A DNA stretch of 64,000 nucleotides, taken from Aquihabitans sp. G128. GTDB lineage: Bacteria; Actinomycetota; Acidimicrobiia; Acidimicrobiales; Iamiaceae. The notes beneath the pieces were generated by a model. That model was not told where the DNA came from, made no database searches, and worked only from the letters and a program-made list of their open reading frames with translations. Positions within the stretch are counted from its first letter, which is position 1. Every line of letters begins with the position of its first letter. This document shows, one piece after another, positions 20,376 to 30,964 of this stretch. The stretch is taken from positions 2,542,001-2,606,000 of the forward strand of contig NZ_CP077604.1 of NCBI RefSeq assembly GCF_019048865.1, in the 5' to 3' direction. Made by a program: the position numbers and the translations under genes.

Positions 20376-20995
20376 TTCGCTGCGGTGGTGGAGGTGGTGG
20401 TGCTGGACCCGGTGGACCCGGTGCCGGAGGCGACGGTGTCCTTGCCCAGGACGACCACCACGTTGGCCGTGGCCGAGCCGGGGCCGGGGGCGGTGGCCGG
20501 CATGGCTGCGACGACCGAGGCGGTCTTGCCGAGCAGGGCAGCCACCCCGTTGGCCTCGGCCTGGTAGCCGTTGGCGTAGAACACCGAGGTGGTGGCGGCG
20601 CCGCTGGTGGCGGCGTTGGCCGCCGCCCCGGTCTTGTAGCCGGCGGCCTTGATGGTCTGCGTGGTCGACGCGGCCGAGCCGGCGGGGCCGCCGGAGTTCA
20701 GGACCAGCACCGTCACCTCGCTGGGCTGGCGGGCCTCGGCGCCGGCCGCGGTGGTGGAGGTGGTGTCGCCGGTGGCGGCGGTGGACGTGGTGGTGGTGTC
20801 CTCGCCGAGGCCGGACGTGTCGACCGTGGTGGAGGTGACGTTGCCGGCGTCCACCTGCGCCCCGGTGTCGGCGCCGCCGGGACCGCCCGCCTTGAGCAGG
20901 AGGAGGAAGCCGATCAGGACCGCTGCGAGGAGCACGGCGATGCCCCGGGCGTTGGCGTCGAGCGCGCTGGATCGGGGTTGCTGGGGAGAGGTCAT
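20372..20995 (-). CDS. Membrane-anchored LytR C-terminal domain protein
   Basis: A 207-residue protein with a short cytoplasmic N-terminus, one transmembrane helix (GIAVLLAAVLIGFLLLL), a Thr/Ser-rich linker, and a C-terminal LytR_C domain (VTVLVLNSGGPAGSAASTTQTIKAAGYKTG, then VVLGKD). The domain occurs alone or behind LCP phosphotransferases in cell-wall proteins of Actinobacteria; its role is not settled. The ATG at 20995 overlaps the DUF3263 stop as ATGA; an in-frame ATG 12 nt upstream is less likely. It sits in the trehalose operon. Confidence 0.85.
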   Translation of the reverse strand: MTSPQQPRSSALDANARGIAVLLAAVLIGFLLLLKAGGPGGADTGAQVDAGNVTSTTVDTSGLGEDTTTTSTAATGDTTSTTAAGAEARQPSEVTVLVLNSGGPAGSAASTTQTIKAAGYKTGAAANAATSGAATTSVFYANGYQAEANGVAALLGKTASVVAAMPATAPGPGSATANVVVVLGKDTVASGTGSTGSSTTTSTTAAN

Positions 20996-21252
20996 CGGCT
21001 GCGCCATTCGGTCGCGGGGCGGGGTTCGAACCGTTCACGGCGGCGGCGGTCTCGGTCTCGCTTGAGCCGGCGCGCCAGGAGCGGGTCGTACTGGAAGGAC
21101 TCGGGATCGGCCAGGATCTCGGTGAGGAGCTCGTAGTAGCGGGTGCTCGAGAGCTCGAAGCGCTCACGTATGGCCTCGGCCTTGGGACCAGGTTGCGCCC
21201 ACCACGATCGCTCGAAATCGAGGATCGCCTCGTCGCGCTCGGTCAGGGCCAT
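20992..21252 (-). CDS. DUF3263 family protein
   Basis: An 86-residue protein of DUF3263, found almost only in Actinobacteria. It shows the conserved LTERDEAILDFERSWW, then RERFELSSTRYYELLTEIL and a C-terminal basic tail (RRLKRDRDRRRRERF). The helical, basic character suggests a DNA- or RNA-binding role. The ATG at 21252 matches the usual family start but has no Shine-Dalgarno; a TTG at 21288 has a strong GGGGAGG 4 nt upstream and would add 12 residues. First gene of the operon with lytR_C, otsB and otsA. Confidence 0.88.
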   Translation of the reverse strand: MALTERDEAILDFERSWWAQPGPKAEAIRERFELSSTRYYELLTEILADPESFQYDPLLARRLKRDRDRRRRERFEPRPATEWRSR

Positions 21253-21353
21253 CCGGACCAGCGTGGTCGGCCGGCCCAGCTGATGCAAGCACCCTCCCCT
21301 TCGTGCGGCCCCGGACGGGGCTCGACAAGGGTCCGATCCGGCCCGTTCGCCGG

Positions 21354-21359
21354 TAGGCT
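21354..21359 (+). promoter_or_regulatory. -10-like hexamer TAGGCT before the 21368 gene
   Basis: TAGGCT ends 8 nt before the ATG at 21368; there is no ribosome-binding site, so leaderless transcription is likely. Confidence 0.35.
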
Positions 21360-21367
21360 GGCGCGCC

Positions 21368-21718
21368 ATGCCGGGACCTCGCCGCCGCCGACGCGCCGCG
21401 GCGGTCGTGGGCCTGGCGTTCGTCCTGGCCCTGGCGCTCGGGCTGCTCAGCCTCGGCGGGGCCCGCACCGACCGCCAGACGCAGGTCCCCGCCAGCGCCG
21501 ACCGTGGTCGCTCGGCCGCGCCCGCGACGATCGTCGGCGCCCGGGACGCCGCCGTGCGGATCGGTGCCCACCTCCCCCCGCTCGACGCCGTGCTCCCCGC
21601 GGCGAGCGGCCTCGTGGTGGTGCTGCTGGCCCTCGGCGCGCTGGCCGCCGCGCCGCAGCCCGGCCTGGCGGCCCGGCCCCTGCCGGTGCGCTCCGGCCGC
21701 GGCCCGCCCGCGCGCTGA
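21368..21718 (+). CDS. Small two-helix membrane protein, unknown function
   Basis: A 116-residue protein with a basic N-terminus (MPGPRRRRRAAA), a hydrophobic helix at about 12-30, a polar loop, and a second hydrophobic helix at about 72-96. I do not recognise a family. It lies between the divergent trehalose operon and the Mrp antiporter operon, 190 nt before mrpA on the same strand. The intervening 21719-21908 stretch holds nothing I can name. Confidence 0.55.
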   Translation: MPGPRRRRRAAAVVGLAFVLALALGLLSLGGARTDRQTQVPASADRGRSAAPATIVGARDAAVRIGAHLPPLDAVLPAASGLVVVLLALGALAAAPQPGLAARPLPVRSGRGPPAR

Positions 21719-21908
21719 CCCGGCCCTGAGCCGCCTGCCGACGCCGCCCCGGCGCTCGGCCCAGCACGAGCCGTCGCACCGCGCGACGGTTCCCGGTGCG
21801 CCCGCCCGCACCCGCCCCGACGACCGGCGTCGCGGCCCCGACCCTCGAGGACCTCCCCTTGCCCGCACCTGCTGCTGCACCGCTGCACCCGAGCCCGGGT
21901 GGTGGCGC

Positions 21909-24854
21909 GTGATCGCGCTGCTCGCCCTGCACGGCGTGGTCGGCGTCGTGCTGGTGGCCCTGGGGGGGCGCCTCGGGCGACGGGGCGCGTGGCTCGCCGC
22001 CCTCGTGCCGGCGGCCACGGTGGCCTGGCTGGCGGGGCAGCTCGGTCCGGTGCTCGACGGCCGAGCGGTCACCAGCCACGTACGCTGGCTGCCGGGCCTG
22101 GGCGTCGACCTCGACCTGCGCCTCGACGGGCTGGCCGCCCTCCTGCTGGTCCTCGTCTCCGGCATCGGCGTGGCCGTCTTCGCCTACGCCGCCCGCTACC
22201 TGCCGGCCGAGGGTCCGGGGGTCGGCCGCCTGGTCGGGCTCCTGCTGCTGTTCAGCGGCGCCATGGTCGGGCTGGTCCTGGCCGACGACCTCCTGGTGCT
22301 CTACGGCTTCTGGGAGCTCACGTCGGTCACGTCGTTCCTGCTGATCGGCAACGACCACCGCAAGGCCGAGGCCCGGGCCGCGGCGCTGCACGCCCTCCTC
22401 GTCACCGGGGCCGGCGCGCTGGCCATGCTCGGCGGCTTCCTCTTGCTCGGCCACGAGGCCGGCACCTACCGCATCAGCGCCATCGTGGCGTCGCCGCCCA
22501 CCGGACCGGTGGTCGGCGTGGCGCTGGCCCTGATCCTGCTCGGCGCCTTCACCAAGTCGGCCCAGTACCCGTTCCACTCCTGGCTGCCGGGAGCCATGGT
22601 GGCGCCCACCCCGGTGAGCGCCTACCTGCACTCGGCCACCATGGTGAAGGCCGGCGTCTACCTGATCGCCCGACTCTCGCCCGCCTTCGCCGCCGACGTG
22701 AGCTGGTGGCGGCCGGTGGTGGTCTCGGTCGGGCTGGTGACCATGCTCGGCGGCGGGCTGCGGGCCCTGCGCCAGCACGACCTGAAGGTGCTGCTCGCCC
22801 ACTCGACGGTGAGCCAGCTGGGCTTCCTCGTGGCCGTCTTCGGCATCGGCACGCCGGCGGCGGTGGCCGCCGGGTCCACCCTCCTGCTCGCCCACGGGGC
22901 GTTCAAGGCCACCGGCTTCCTGGTGGTCGGCATCGTCGACCACCAGACCGGCACCCGGGACCTGCGCTGCATCCCCCGCCTCGACCGGACGTGGGCGCCC
23001 ACGCTGGTGGCCGGGACCGTGGCCGCGGCGTCCATGGCCGGCATCCCGCTCACGCTCGGCTTCGTGGCCAAGGAGTCGGTGCTGGAGGCGTTCCTGCACG
23101 CCGGGCCCGGGCCGTGGGCCCTGGCCGTGGGCGGCGTGGTCGCCGGCTCGGCGCTCACCGCCGCCTACAGCGCTCGCTTCGCCTGGGGCCTCAGCGGGCG
23201 AGGGGCCACGGCACCGTTCGACGTGGTGCCCGCTGCGGTCCGCCCGGCGCCGGGGTTCGTGGCGCCGGCTGCCGTCCTGGCCGCCGCCACCGTGCTGCTC
23301 GGCGTCGTGCCCGGCGTGGCCGACCGCCTGGTCGGTGCGCACCTGGCGGTGTGGCACGGCGCCAACGCCGCGCTCGGCCTGTCGGCGGTGGCCATCGCCT
23401 CTGGCGCCGCCCTGTTCGTGCTCCGTCGCCGGGTCGGCCGCGCCCTGGCCACCGGCCGGAACCTGCCCGACGGCGGCCGGGCCTACGTCGGCGCGCTGCG
23501 CGGCCTCAACGTCCTCGCCGACCGGGTCACGGCGATCGCCCAGCCCGGCTCGCTCCCGATCTACGCCGGGGTCATCCTCCTCACCGCCGCCGTGCTCCCG
23601 CTGTGGGCGCTCACCACCGGCGCCTCGTGGCCCGGGCTGCCCCGGTGGGTGGAGACCCCGGCGCACGTCCCGGTGGCGATCGTCCTGGTCGGCGCCGCCC
23701 TCGCCGCCTCGGTGGTGCGCCGCCGCTTCTCCGCCGCGCTGTTCCTGGGCGTGGCCGGCTACGCCATGGCCGCGCTGTTCGTGGTGCAGGGAGCGCCCGA
23801 CCTCGCCCTCACCCAGGTGGCCATCGAGACCCTCTCCACCGTGCTCTTCGTCCTCGTCCTACGGCGCCTGCCCGACCGGTTCGGGTGGGCCGGCGGCGCC
23901 GCAGCCGGGAGCGGCGATCCCGCTGACGGCACGACGCCGCACGACTCGCGGATGACGGGTCGCCAGCGGGCCCTGCGGGTGGGCGTGGCGGTGGCCGTGG
24001 CCGGCTCGGTGTTCGTGCTGGCCCTGGTGATGGCCGCACCGGAGCACCCCACCCCCACCACCGAGCAGGTGGTCGCCCGGGCCGAGCCCGACGGGCACGG
24101 GCGCAACGTCGTCAACGTGATCCTCGTCGACTTCCGCGGCTTCGACACCCTCGGGGAGATCTTCGTGCTGGCCTCCGCCGCCATCGGCACGGTGGCCCTG
24201 GCCCGCGCCGGCCGTCGGCCGGGCACCGCGTCGTCGCCCTCGGCCGCCAGCACCGCGGCGGCCACCGGGCCACCGGGCAGGGGCGGCGACGGCGAGCCGG
24301 GCGACCGCACCGCGCCCGCCATCCGGCTGGGGCGCCTGGTGACCCTCGACGTCTCGGTTCGGGTGGTGTTCGCGGCGGTGATGGTCGGCTCGGTGTACCT
24401 GCTCTTCGCCGGCCACAACCAGCCCGGCGGCGGCTTCGTGGGCGGCATCCTCGCCGGTGCCGCGGTGGCCCTGCGCTACGTGGCCGGCGGCATCGGCGAC
24501 GTGCGCCGCCTGTCCCGCGCCCGGCCGTGGACCGTGCTGGGCGCTGGTCTGGTGACCTCGGTGGGCACGGCCGTGGCGCCGCTGCTGCTCGGCGACCCCG
24601 TGCTCTCCAGCGCCTACCGCAAGGTCGACCTGCCCGTGCTCGGCTCCGTGTCGCTGTCCTCGGCGGCCATCTTCGACATCGGGGTGTACCTCGTGGTGCT
24701 GGGCCTGGCCCTCATGGTCTTCGAGTCCTTCGGCGACGACCCCGTCGACGAGGCGTTCGAGCCGCCCGTCTCGCCCACCGGCGAGGTCCCCGTCGGCGCC
24801 GATCCCATCGACGTCGTCGGCGCCACCGCCCTCGGCCAGCAGGCCCCGTCGTGA
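21909..24854 (+). CDS. mrpA: Mrp cation/proton antiporter, fused subunits A and B
   Basis: A 981-residue protein joining MrpA with MrpB. Residues 1 to about 640 are the NuoL-like proton channel: YGFWELTSVTSFLLIGN, FTKSAQYPFHSWLPGAM near residue 220, then VSAYLHSATMVKAGVYL. The MrpA C-terminal domain follows (GYAMAALFVVQGAPDLALTQ and DFRGFDTLGEIFVL), then a linker, and MrpB from about residue 810 (LGRLVTLDVSVRVVF, GHNQPGGGFVGGIL). The complex exchanges Na+ or K+ for protons across the membrane, for pH and salt balance. The A/B fusion is common in Actinobacteria. The start is a GTG at 21909; the stop overlaps mrpC as GTGA. Confidence 0.95.
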   Translation: MIALLALHGVVGVVLVALGGRLGRRGAWLAALVPAATVAWLAGQLGPVLDGRAVTSHVRWLPGLGVDLDLRLDGLAALLLVLVSGIGVAVFAYAARYLPAEGPGVGRLVGLLLLFSGAMVGLVLADDLLVLYGFWELTSVTSFLLIGNDHRKAEARAAALHALLVTGAGALAMLGGFLLLGHEAGTYRISAIVASPPTGPVVGVALALILLGAFTKSAQYPFHSWLPGAMVAPTPVSAYLHSATMVKAGVYLIARLSPAFAADVSWWRPVVVSVGLVTMLGGGLRALRQHDLKVLLAHSTVSQLGFLVAVFGIGTPAAVAAGSTLLLAHGAFKATGFLVVGIVDHQTGTRDLRCIPRLDRTWAPTLVAGTVAAASMAGIPLTLGFVAKESVLEAFLHAGPGPWALAVGGVVAGSALTAAYSARFAWGLSGRGATAPFDVVPAAVRPAPGFVAPAAVLAAATVLLGVVPGVADRLVGAHLAVWHGANAALGLSAVAIASGAALFVLRRRVGRALATGRNLPDGGRAYVGALRGLNVLADRVTAIAQPGSLPIYAGVILLTAAVLPLWALTTGASWPGLPRWVETPAHVPVAIVLVGAALAASVVRRRFSAALFLGVAGYAMAALFVVQGAPDLALTQVAIETLSTVLFVLVLRRLPDRFGWAGGAAAGSGDPADGTTPHDSRMTGRQRALRVGVAVAVAGSVFVLALVMAAPEHPTPTTEQVVARAEPDGHGRNVVNVILVDFRGFDTLGEIFVLASAAIGTVALARAGRRPGTASSPSAASTAAATGPPGRGGDGEPGDRTAPAIRLGRLVTLDVSVRVVFAAVMVGSVYLLFAGHNQPGGGFVGGILAGAAVALRYVAGGIGDVRRLSRARPWTVLGAGLVTSVGTAVAPLLLGDPVLSSAYRKVDLPVLGSVSLSSAAIFDIGVYLVVLGLALMVFESFGDDPVDEAFEPPVSPTGEVPVGADPIDVVGATALGQQAPS

Positions 24855-25282
24855 GCGTCCTCCTCGCTGCCACCGCGGCCGCCCTGTTCGGCATCGGCAC
24901 CTACCTCGTGCTCCAGCGCAAGCTGTCGCGGGTGATCGTCGGCGTCGGCCTCATGGGCCACGGCGCCAACGTCCTGCTCATCACCGCCGGGCGGCGGGGC
25001 CGCTCGCCGATCATCGGCTCGAGCGACCCGTCGGGCTTCGCCGACCCCGTGCCCCAGGCGCTGGCGCTCACCGCCATCGTCATCAGCTTCGGCGTCACCG
25101 CCCTCCTCCTCGCCCTCGCCTACCGCAGCTGGCTGCTCACCCACGACGACGAGATCGCCGACGACGCCGAGGACCGCGAGGTGGCCCGCCACGGGCACCG
25201 CGACGCCGAGCTGGTCGACGCCGCCGCCGTCGAGCCCGTCGACCCCGAGGGCGACCCGACGCCGGGCGAGGGCACGCCGTGA
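24851..25282 (+). CDS. mrpC: Mrp antiporter subunit C (NuoK-like)
   Basis: A 143-residue protein with three transmembrane helices and NuoK-like marks: GIGTYLVLQRKLSRVIVGVGLMGHGANVLLI, then DPVPQALALTAIVISFGVTALLLAL. It has an acidic C-terminal tail of about 35 residues that is longer than usual. The GTG start overlaps the mrpA stop (GTGA) and its own stop overlaps mrpD the same way. Confidence 0.94.
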   Translation: MSVLLAATAAALFGIGTYLVLQRKLSRVIVGVGLMGHGANVLLITAGRRGRSPIIGSSDPSGFADPVPQALALTAIVISFGVTALLLALAYRSWLLTHDDEIADDAEDREVARHGHRDAELVDAAAVEPVDPEGDPTPGEGTP

Positions 25283-26778
25283 ACGTCCTCCTCGCCCTGC
25301 CCGTGGTCCTGCCCCTGCTCGGCGCCGGCGTCTCGATCCTGGTGGGTCGGTCGCGCCTGGCCCAGCGGGTGGTGGGCATCTCGGTGCTCACCGCCGTGAC
25401 CGGCGTGGCGGTGGCGATCCTGGTCCACGTCGACCGCCACGGGCCCACGTCCACGCAGTCCGGCGGCTGGCCCGCACCGCTGGGCATCACCCTCGTGGCC
25501 GACCGCCTGTCGGCCCTGCTGCTGGTGGTGGCGTCGTCGATGCTGCTGGCGGTGCTGCTCTACGCCATCGGCCAGCCCGGCGCCGAGCGCAGCCACGTGG
25601 GCTTCCAGTCCGTCTACCTGGTGCTCGCCGGCGGCGTGGCCGCGGCGTTCCTCACCGGGGACCTGTTCAACCTGTTCGTGGCCATCGAGATGATGCTCAC
25701 GGCCAGCTACGTCCTCATCACGCTGGGCGGCCGGCTCGAGCAGGTGCGCTCCGGCATGACCTACATCGTCATCAGCCTGCTCGCCTCGATGCTGTTCCTG
25801 GCCGCGCTGGCCTTCACGTACTCGGCCACCGGCACGGTCAACCTGGCCGAGCTGGCCCGCCGCGTGCCCGAGCTCCCCTTCGGCACCCAGGCGGCGCTGG
25901 CCGCCCTCTTCCTGGTGGTGTTCGGCATCAAGGCCGCCCTGTTCCCCCTCTACTTCTGGCTGCCCGACAGCTACCCGACGGCGCCCTCGCCGGTGACGGC
26001 GATCTTCGCCGGGCTGCTCACCAAGGTCGGCGTCTACGCCATCATCCGCACCCAGACGCTGCTGTTCCCCCACGTGCTGCCGGCCGGGCTCTTCTACGGC
26101 ATCGCGGCGGCCACCATGGTCGTCGGCGTGCTCGGCGCCATCGCCCAGGACGACGTGAAGCGGATCTTGTCCTTCAACATCGTCGGGCAGATCGGCTACA
26201 TGGTCATCGGCATCGGGCTGTTCGACGTGGCCGGGCTGGCCGCGGTCATCCTCTCGCTGGTGCACCACATCGTGGTCAAGACCTCGCTGTTCCTGACCGA
26301 GGGCCTGATCGAGCTGCACGGCGGCAGCAGCCGGCTCAACCGCCTCGGCGGCATGGTCCGCACCGCCCCCGGGATCGCCGTGCTGTTCGGCGTCGCCGCC
26401 CTCGCCCTCGCCGGCATCCCGCCGCTGTCGGGCTTCGTGGCCAAGTTCTCGCTCATGGCCGCCATCACCGCCCAGCACGAGTGGTGGGTGCTCGCCGTGG
26501 CGATCCTCGTCAGCCTCCTCACCCTGTTCTCCATGGTGAAGATCTGGGTGGGCGTGTTCTGGGCGCCCGCGGGGCCGGCCGGCGGCGAGGGACCGGCCGA
26601 GGTCGAGGTCGCCCCGGGGCCGAGCGCCCCGCTGCTCATGCTGGCGCCCACCGCCGTGCTGGTGGCCGGCACCGTGGCCATCGGGGTGTTCGGCGGGCCG
26701 CTGTACGAGCTGGCCGGCCGGGCCGCCACCGACCTGCTGCACCCGCAGCCCTACCTCGACGCGGTGGCGGGACGGTGA
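25279..26778 (+). CDS. mrpD: Mrp antiporter subunit D (NuoM/N-like)
   Basis: A 499-residue membrane protein with about 14 helices. Typical segments are FNLFVAIEMMLTASYVLITLGG, IKAALFPLYFWLPDSYPTAPSPVTAIFAGLLTK and PPLSGFVAKFSLM; the conserved channel Glu and Lys residues are present in these. The GTG start overlaps the mrpC stop, and the stop overlaps mrpE. It forms one of the two proton or cation channels of the Mrp complex. Confidence 0.95.
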   Translation: MNVLLALPVVLPLLGAGVSILVGRSRLAQRVVGISVLTAVTGVAVAILVHVDRHGPTSTQSGGWPAPLGITLVADRLSALLLVVASSMLLAVLLYAIGQPGAERSHVGFQSVYLVLAGGVAAAFLTGDLFNLFVAIEMMLTASYVLITLGGRLEQVRSGMTYIVISLLASMLFLAALAFTYSATGTVNLAELARRVPELPFGTQAALAALFLVVFGIKAALFPLYFWLPDSYPTAPSPVTAIFAGLLTKVGVYAIIRTQTLLFPHVLPAGLFYGIAAATMVVGVLGAIAQDDVKRILSFNIVGQIGYMVIGIGLFDVAGLAAVILSLVHHIVVKTSLFLTEGLIELHGGSSRLNRLGGMVRTAPGIAVLFGVAALALAGIPPLSGFVAKFSLMAAITAQHEWWVLAVAILVSLLTLFSMVKIWVGVFWAPAGPAGGEGPAEVEVAPGPSAPLLMLAPTAVLVAGTVAIGVFGGPLYELAGRAATDLLHPQPYLDAVAGR

Positions 26779-27365
26779 CCGCCGTGGGCCTCGGCGGCCT
26801 CCTCCTCGCCATCTGGCTGCTCCTCTGGGGGTCGGTCACGCCGGCCAACGTGCTCAGCGGCGTGGTGGTCATCGCCCTCGTGCTGCGCTTCATCCCGGAC
26901 GCCCGCTTCCGGTTCCGGCGGCCGACCGTGCGCGTGGGCCCGGCCCTGCGCTTCGCCGGCCTGGTGCTGGTCGACCTGTTCCGCGCCAACCTCGTCGTCA
27001 CCCGCGAGATCCTGAGCCGCGAGTCGTCCATCAACACCGGCGTGGTGGCGGTGCCGCTCCCCCTGTGCTCCGACGGGCTGCTCACCCTGGTGGCCAACGT
27101 CCTCTCCCTGACCCCGGGGACCATGCCCATCGAGGTCACCCGGGAGCCGCCGGTGATCTACGTCCACGTGCTGCACCTGCGCGACGTCGAGGCCGTGCGC
27201 CGGGACGTGCAGCGGCTCAGCGCCCTCGCCATCCGCGCCTTCGGCTCGCCCGAGGCCGTGGCCATCCTCGACCACCCCGACTGGACCCGGCCCACCGAGG
27301 TCACCGACCGCCTCGTCGACGCCGGCCCGTCGGCCGGTCGCCCCGAAGGCGAGGACCAGCCGTGA
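26775..27365 (+). CDS. mrpE: Mrp antiporter subunit E
   Basis: A 196-residue subunit. It begins with two hydrophobic helices (LLLAIWLLLWGSVTPANVLSGVVVIALVL), then has LFRANLVVTREIL and the diagnostic LTLVANVLSLTPGT, followed by VHVLHLRD. The C-terminal tail is somewhat extended. The GTG at 26775 overlaps the mrpD stop. Confidence 0.94.
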   Translation: MTAVGLGGLLLAIWLLLWGSVTPANVLSGVVVIALVLRFIPDARFRFRRPTVRVGPALRFAGLVLVDLFRANLVVTREILSRESSINTGVVAVPLPLCSDGLLTLVANVLSLTPGTMPIEVTREPPVIYVHVLHLRDVEAVRRDVQRLSALAIRAFGSPEAVAILDHPDWTRPTEVTDRLVDAGPSAGRPEGEDQP

Positions 27366-27613
27366 TCGTCGCCACCCTCGTGCTCCTGGCCCTCGCCTTC
27401 GTCCTGTTCGCCTTCCGCCTCCTCGTCGGCCCATCCCTGGCCGACCGGGTGCTGGCGCTCGACGGGATGATCGTGAGCGGCATCGCCACCCTGGTGGTGC
27501 GCGCCGTCGACACCGGTGACGGCACCTTCCTGCCGGTGGCCGTCGTGTTCACCCTGGTGGGCTTCATCGGCACCGCCGTGGTGGCCCGCTTCATCGAGGG
27601 GCAGGGCGGGTGA
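27362..27613 (+). CDS. mrpF: Mrp antiporter subunit F
   Basis: An 83-residue, three-helix subunit with the family signature RLLVGPSLADRVLALDGM and the C-terminal FTLVGFIGTAVVARFIEG. The GTG start overlaps the mrpE stop (GTGA), and its stop overlaps mrpG. Confidence 0.95.
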   Translation: MIVATLVLLALAFVLFAFRLLVGPSLADRVLALDGMIVSGIATLVVRAVDTGDGTFLPVAVVFTLVGFIGTAVVARFIEGQGG

Positions 27614-27997
27614 TCGCGGCCCGGATCCTCATGCTGGCCGGCGCCGCGCTGGTCCTGCTCGCTGCGGTGGGCGTGGCGCGGTTCCGCGACGTGCTGGCCC
27701 GCATGCACGCTCTCGAAGGCGTCGACGCTGGGCCTGGTGCTGGTCCTGGTGGGCGCGGGCATCGCCCTCGACCACCCCAACGACGTCAGCTTCGTGGTGC
27801 TCGCCGGGCTGCTCCAGGTCCTCACCTCGCCGGTGGGCGCCAACCTGATCGCCCGGTCGACCTATCGCGCCGCAGGGATCCGCCACCGGCTCGACGGCAT
27901 CGACGAGCTGGCCAGCCCGCCCCCGCGCACCGAGCCGGGAGCCCCAGCGGCGGACGACCGGACCCGAGCCGTTCAGGGTGACGAAACCGTTGCGTAA
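27610..27997 (+). CDS. mrpG: Mrp antiporter subunit G, frameshifted
   Basis: A subunit of about 128 residues when repaired. The N-terminal part ALVLLAAVGVARFRDVLARMHAL and the C-terminal part LGLVLVLVGAGIALDHPNDVSFVVLAGLLQVLTSPVGANLIARSTYRAG-type segment are in different frames. The break lies in TCTCGAAGGC (27711-27720). Removing one base gives MHAL-KASTLGLVLVL; adding two bases gives MHAL-TKASTLGL, which is closer to the family's usual MHAATKASTLG. All other Mrp subunits are intact, so the break is probably a sequence error. Confidence 0.88.
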
Positions 27998-28412
27998 CGG
28001 ACGGCAACTACGCTCGCCCCTCGTGGAGCACCTTCGCCTCGACCGTGAGCAGGCCCGTCGCCTCCTCGCCGCGGGGCTGGCGCTGGCGGTGCTCGCCGCC
28101 TTCTGGACGCTGGTCACCACCACCCCGCTGGTACGCACCATCGCCGACCACACGCCGCACGCCCGGTCGATCGAGCTCCCCGCCGGCGCCCAGGACAGCG
28201 TGCAGTACCGCAGCGGCGCCCTGCGCACCGGCCCCCGCCTCACCCTCCGCAACGATCTCGACCAGCTGGCTTCGCGCCTGCTGGCCACCTGGGCGGCGGC
28301 GGCGTTCCTGGTGCTGGCCGGGAGCTGGTGGACCCGCCTGGGCCGCATCGACGTGGTGCGCACCAGCGTGGTGCCGCGCGTCGGTCTGCGGCTGCGCGGC
28401 CCTCCGGCCTGA
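27978..28412 (+). CDS. Two-helix membrane protein, unknown function
   Basis: A 144-residue protein with a helix at about 30-50 (LLAAGLALAVLAAFWTLV), an extracellular stretch of about 60 residues, and a second helix near 105-122 (AAAAFLVLAGSWW), ending in a basic tail. The GTG at 27978 overlaps the end of mrpG by 20 nt; a GTG at 28023 is an alternative start. I do not recognise the family. It may be co-transcribed with the antiporter. Confidence 0.65.
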   Translation: MTKPLRNGRQLRSPLVEHLRLDREQARRLLAAGLALAVLAAFWTLVTTTPLVRTIADHTPHARSIELPAGAQDSVQYRSGALRTGPRLTLRNDLDQLASRLLATWAAAAFLVLAGSWWTRLGRIDVVRTSVVPRVGLRLRGPPA

Positions 28413-28509
28413 CGCGCGCCGACCTCGCCCCTCCCCACCGGCGAACCTGCGCTCCTCGACGCGCCCGTCCCGTCACCGCCGCCCACGCGGCGCTGACCGG
28501 CGCACCTCC

Positions 28510-28531
28510 GGCGACGGCCCGATCCGTCGCC
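28510..28531. repeat. Perfect 8-bp inverted repeat GGCGACGG-6-CCGTCGCC
   Basis: A hairpin with an 8-bp GC stem and 6-nt loop in the 203-nt gap between the membrane protein and the winged-helix gene. No U-tract follows, so it could be a Rho-independent-like pause site or an operator. Nothing else is visible in this gap. Confidence 0.4.
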
Positions 28532-28615
28532 CGACGTCACGAGCACGCCCGGCCGCCCCGCGCCGCCCGGCACCCCCGAGCGCCCGCGCGACGCGGCGCC
28601 GACCCAGGAGCACCC

Positions 28616-29158
28616 ATGAGCCTCTCCACCAGCCCCTTCTCCCTGTCCGACCACCTCGAGCTCGACCGCCACCGCTACACCGACGACGACGTCCTGGTCA
28701 TCCACCTCCCCGAGCAGAACGAGCTGCGCTTCTCCCTCGACGGCAGCGACCGCGCCCGCCTGCTGGTGATCGCCGCCGACGCCGCCCCGCCGGTCTGTCC
28801 CGATCCCCTCGAGGACTGGGTCCGGGCCGACGCCGGCGACCTCGAGCTGTCGGCCCGCGTGGCCTCGCTGCGCACCCGGCTCCAGCGCCGGGTGGAGCGC
28901 CCGTGCATCGACGAGTGGGACCTGCTCACCTTCCGCGACGACTGGATCGCCCTGTCGCCCACCGAGGCTGCCGCCGCCCGCGTGCTGCTCGCCAACTTCG
29001 GCGAGCTCACCCTCTACGAGCAGCTGCCCGACACCGACGAGTCGGGCGACCGCAGCACCCGCGCCGCCCGCATCAAGCGGCTCCGGGCACGGTTGCTGCC
29101 GATCGGCCTGTCGATCACCACCGTCCGCGGCCGCGGCCTGGTGCTGCAGGCGGGCTAG
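28616..29158 (+). CDS. Orphan OmpR-type winged-helix DNA-binding protein
   Basis: A 180-residue protein. The last 80 residues fit the trans_reg_C winged helix of OmpR/PhoB-type response regulators: DLLTFRDDWIALSPTEAAAARVLLANFGELTLYEQL, then RIKRLRARLLPIGLSITTVRGRGLVL. The first 95 residues show no phosphoacceptor Asp, no receiver signature and no obvious domain. The ATG at 28616 follows a CAGGAG site. With no histidine kinase nearby, it probably regulates without phosphorylation or answers a different signal. Confidence 0.78.
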   Translation: MSLSTSPFSLSDHLELDRHRYTDDDVLVIHLPEQNELRFSLDGSDRARLLVIAADAAPPVCPDPLEDWVRADAGDLELSARVASLRTRLQRRVERPCIDEWDLLTFRDDWIALSPTEAAAARVLLANFGELTLYEQLPDTDESGDRSTRAARIKRLRARLLPIGLSITTVRGRGLVLQAG

Positions 29159-30960
<1,802 letters not shown>

Positions 30961-30964
<4 letters not shown>

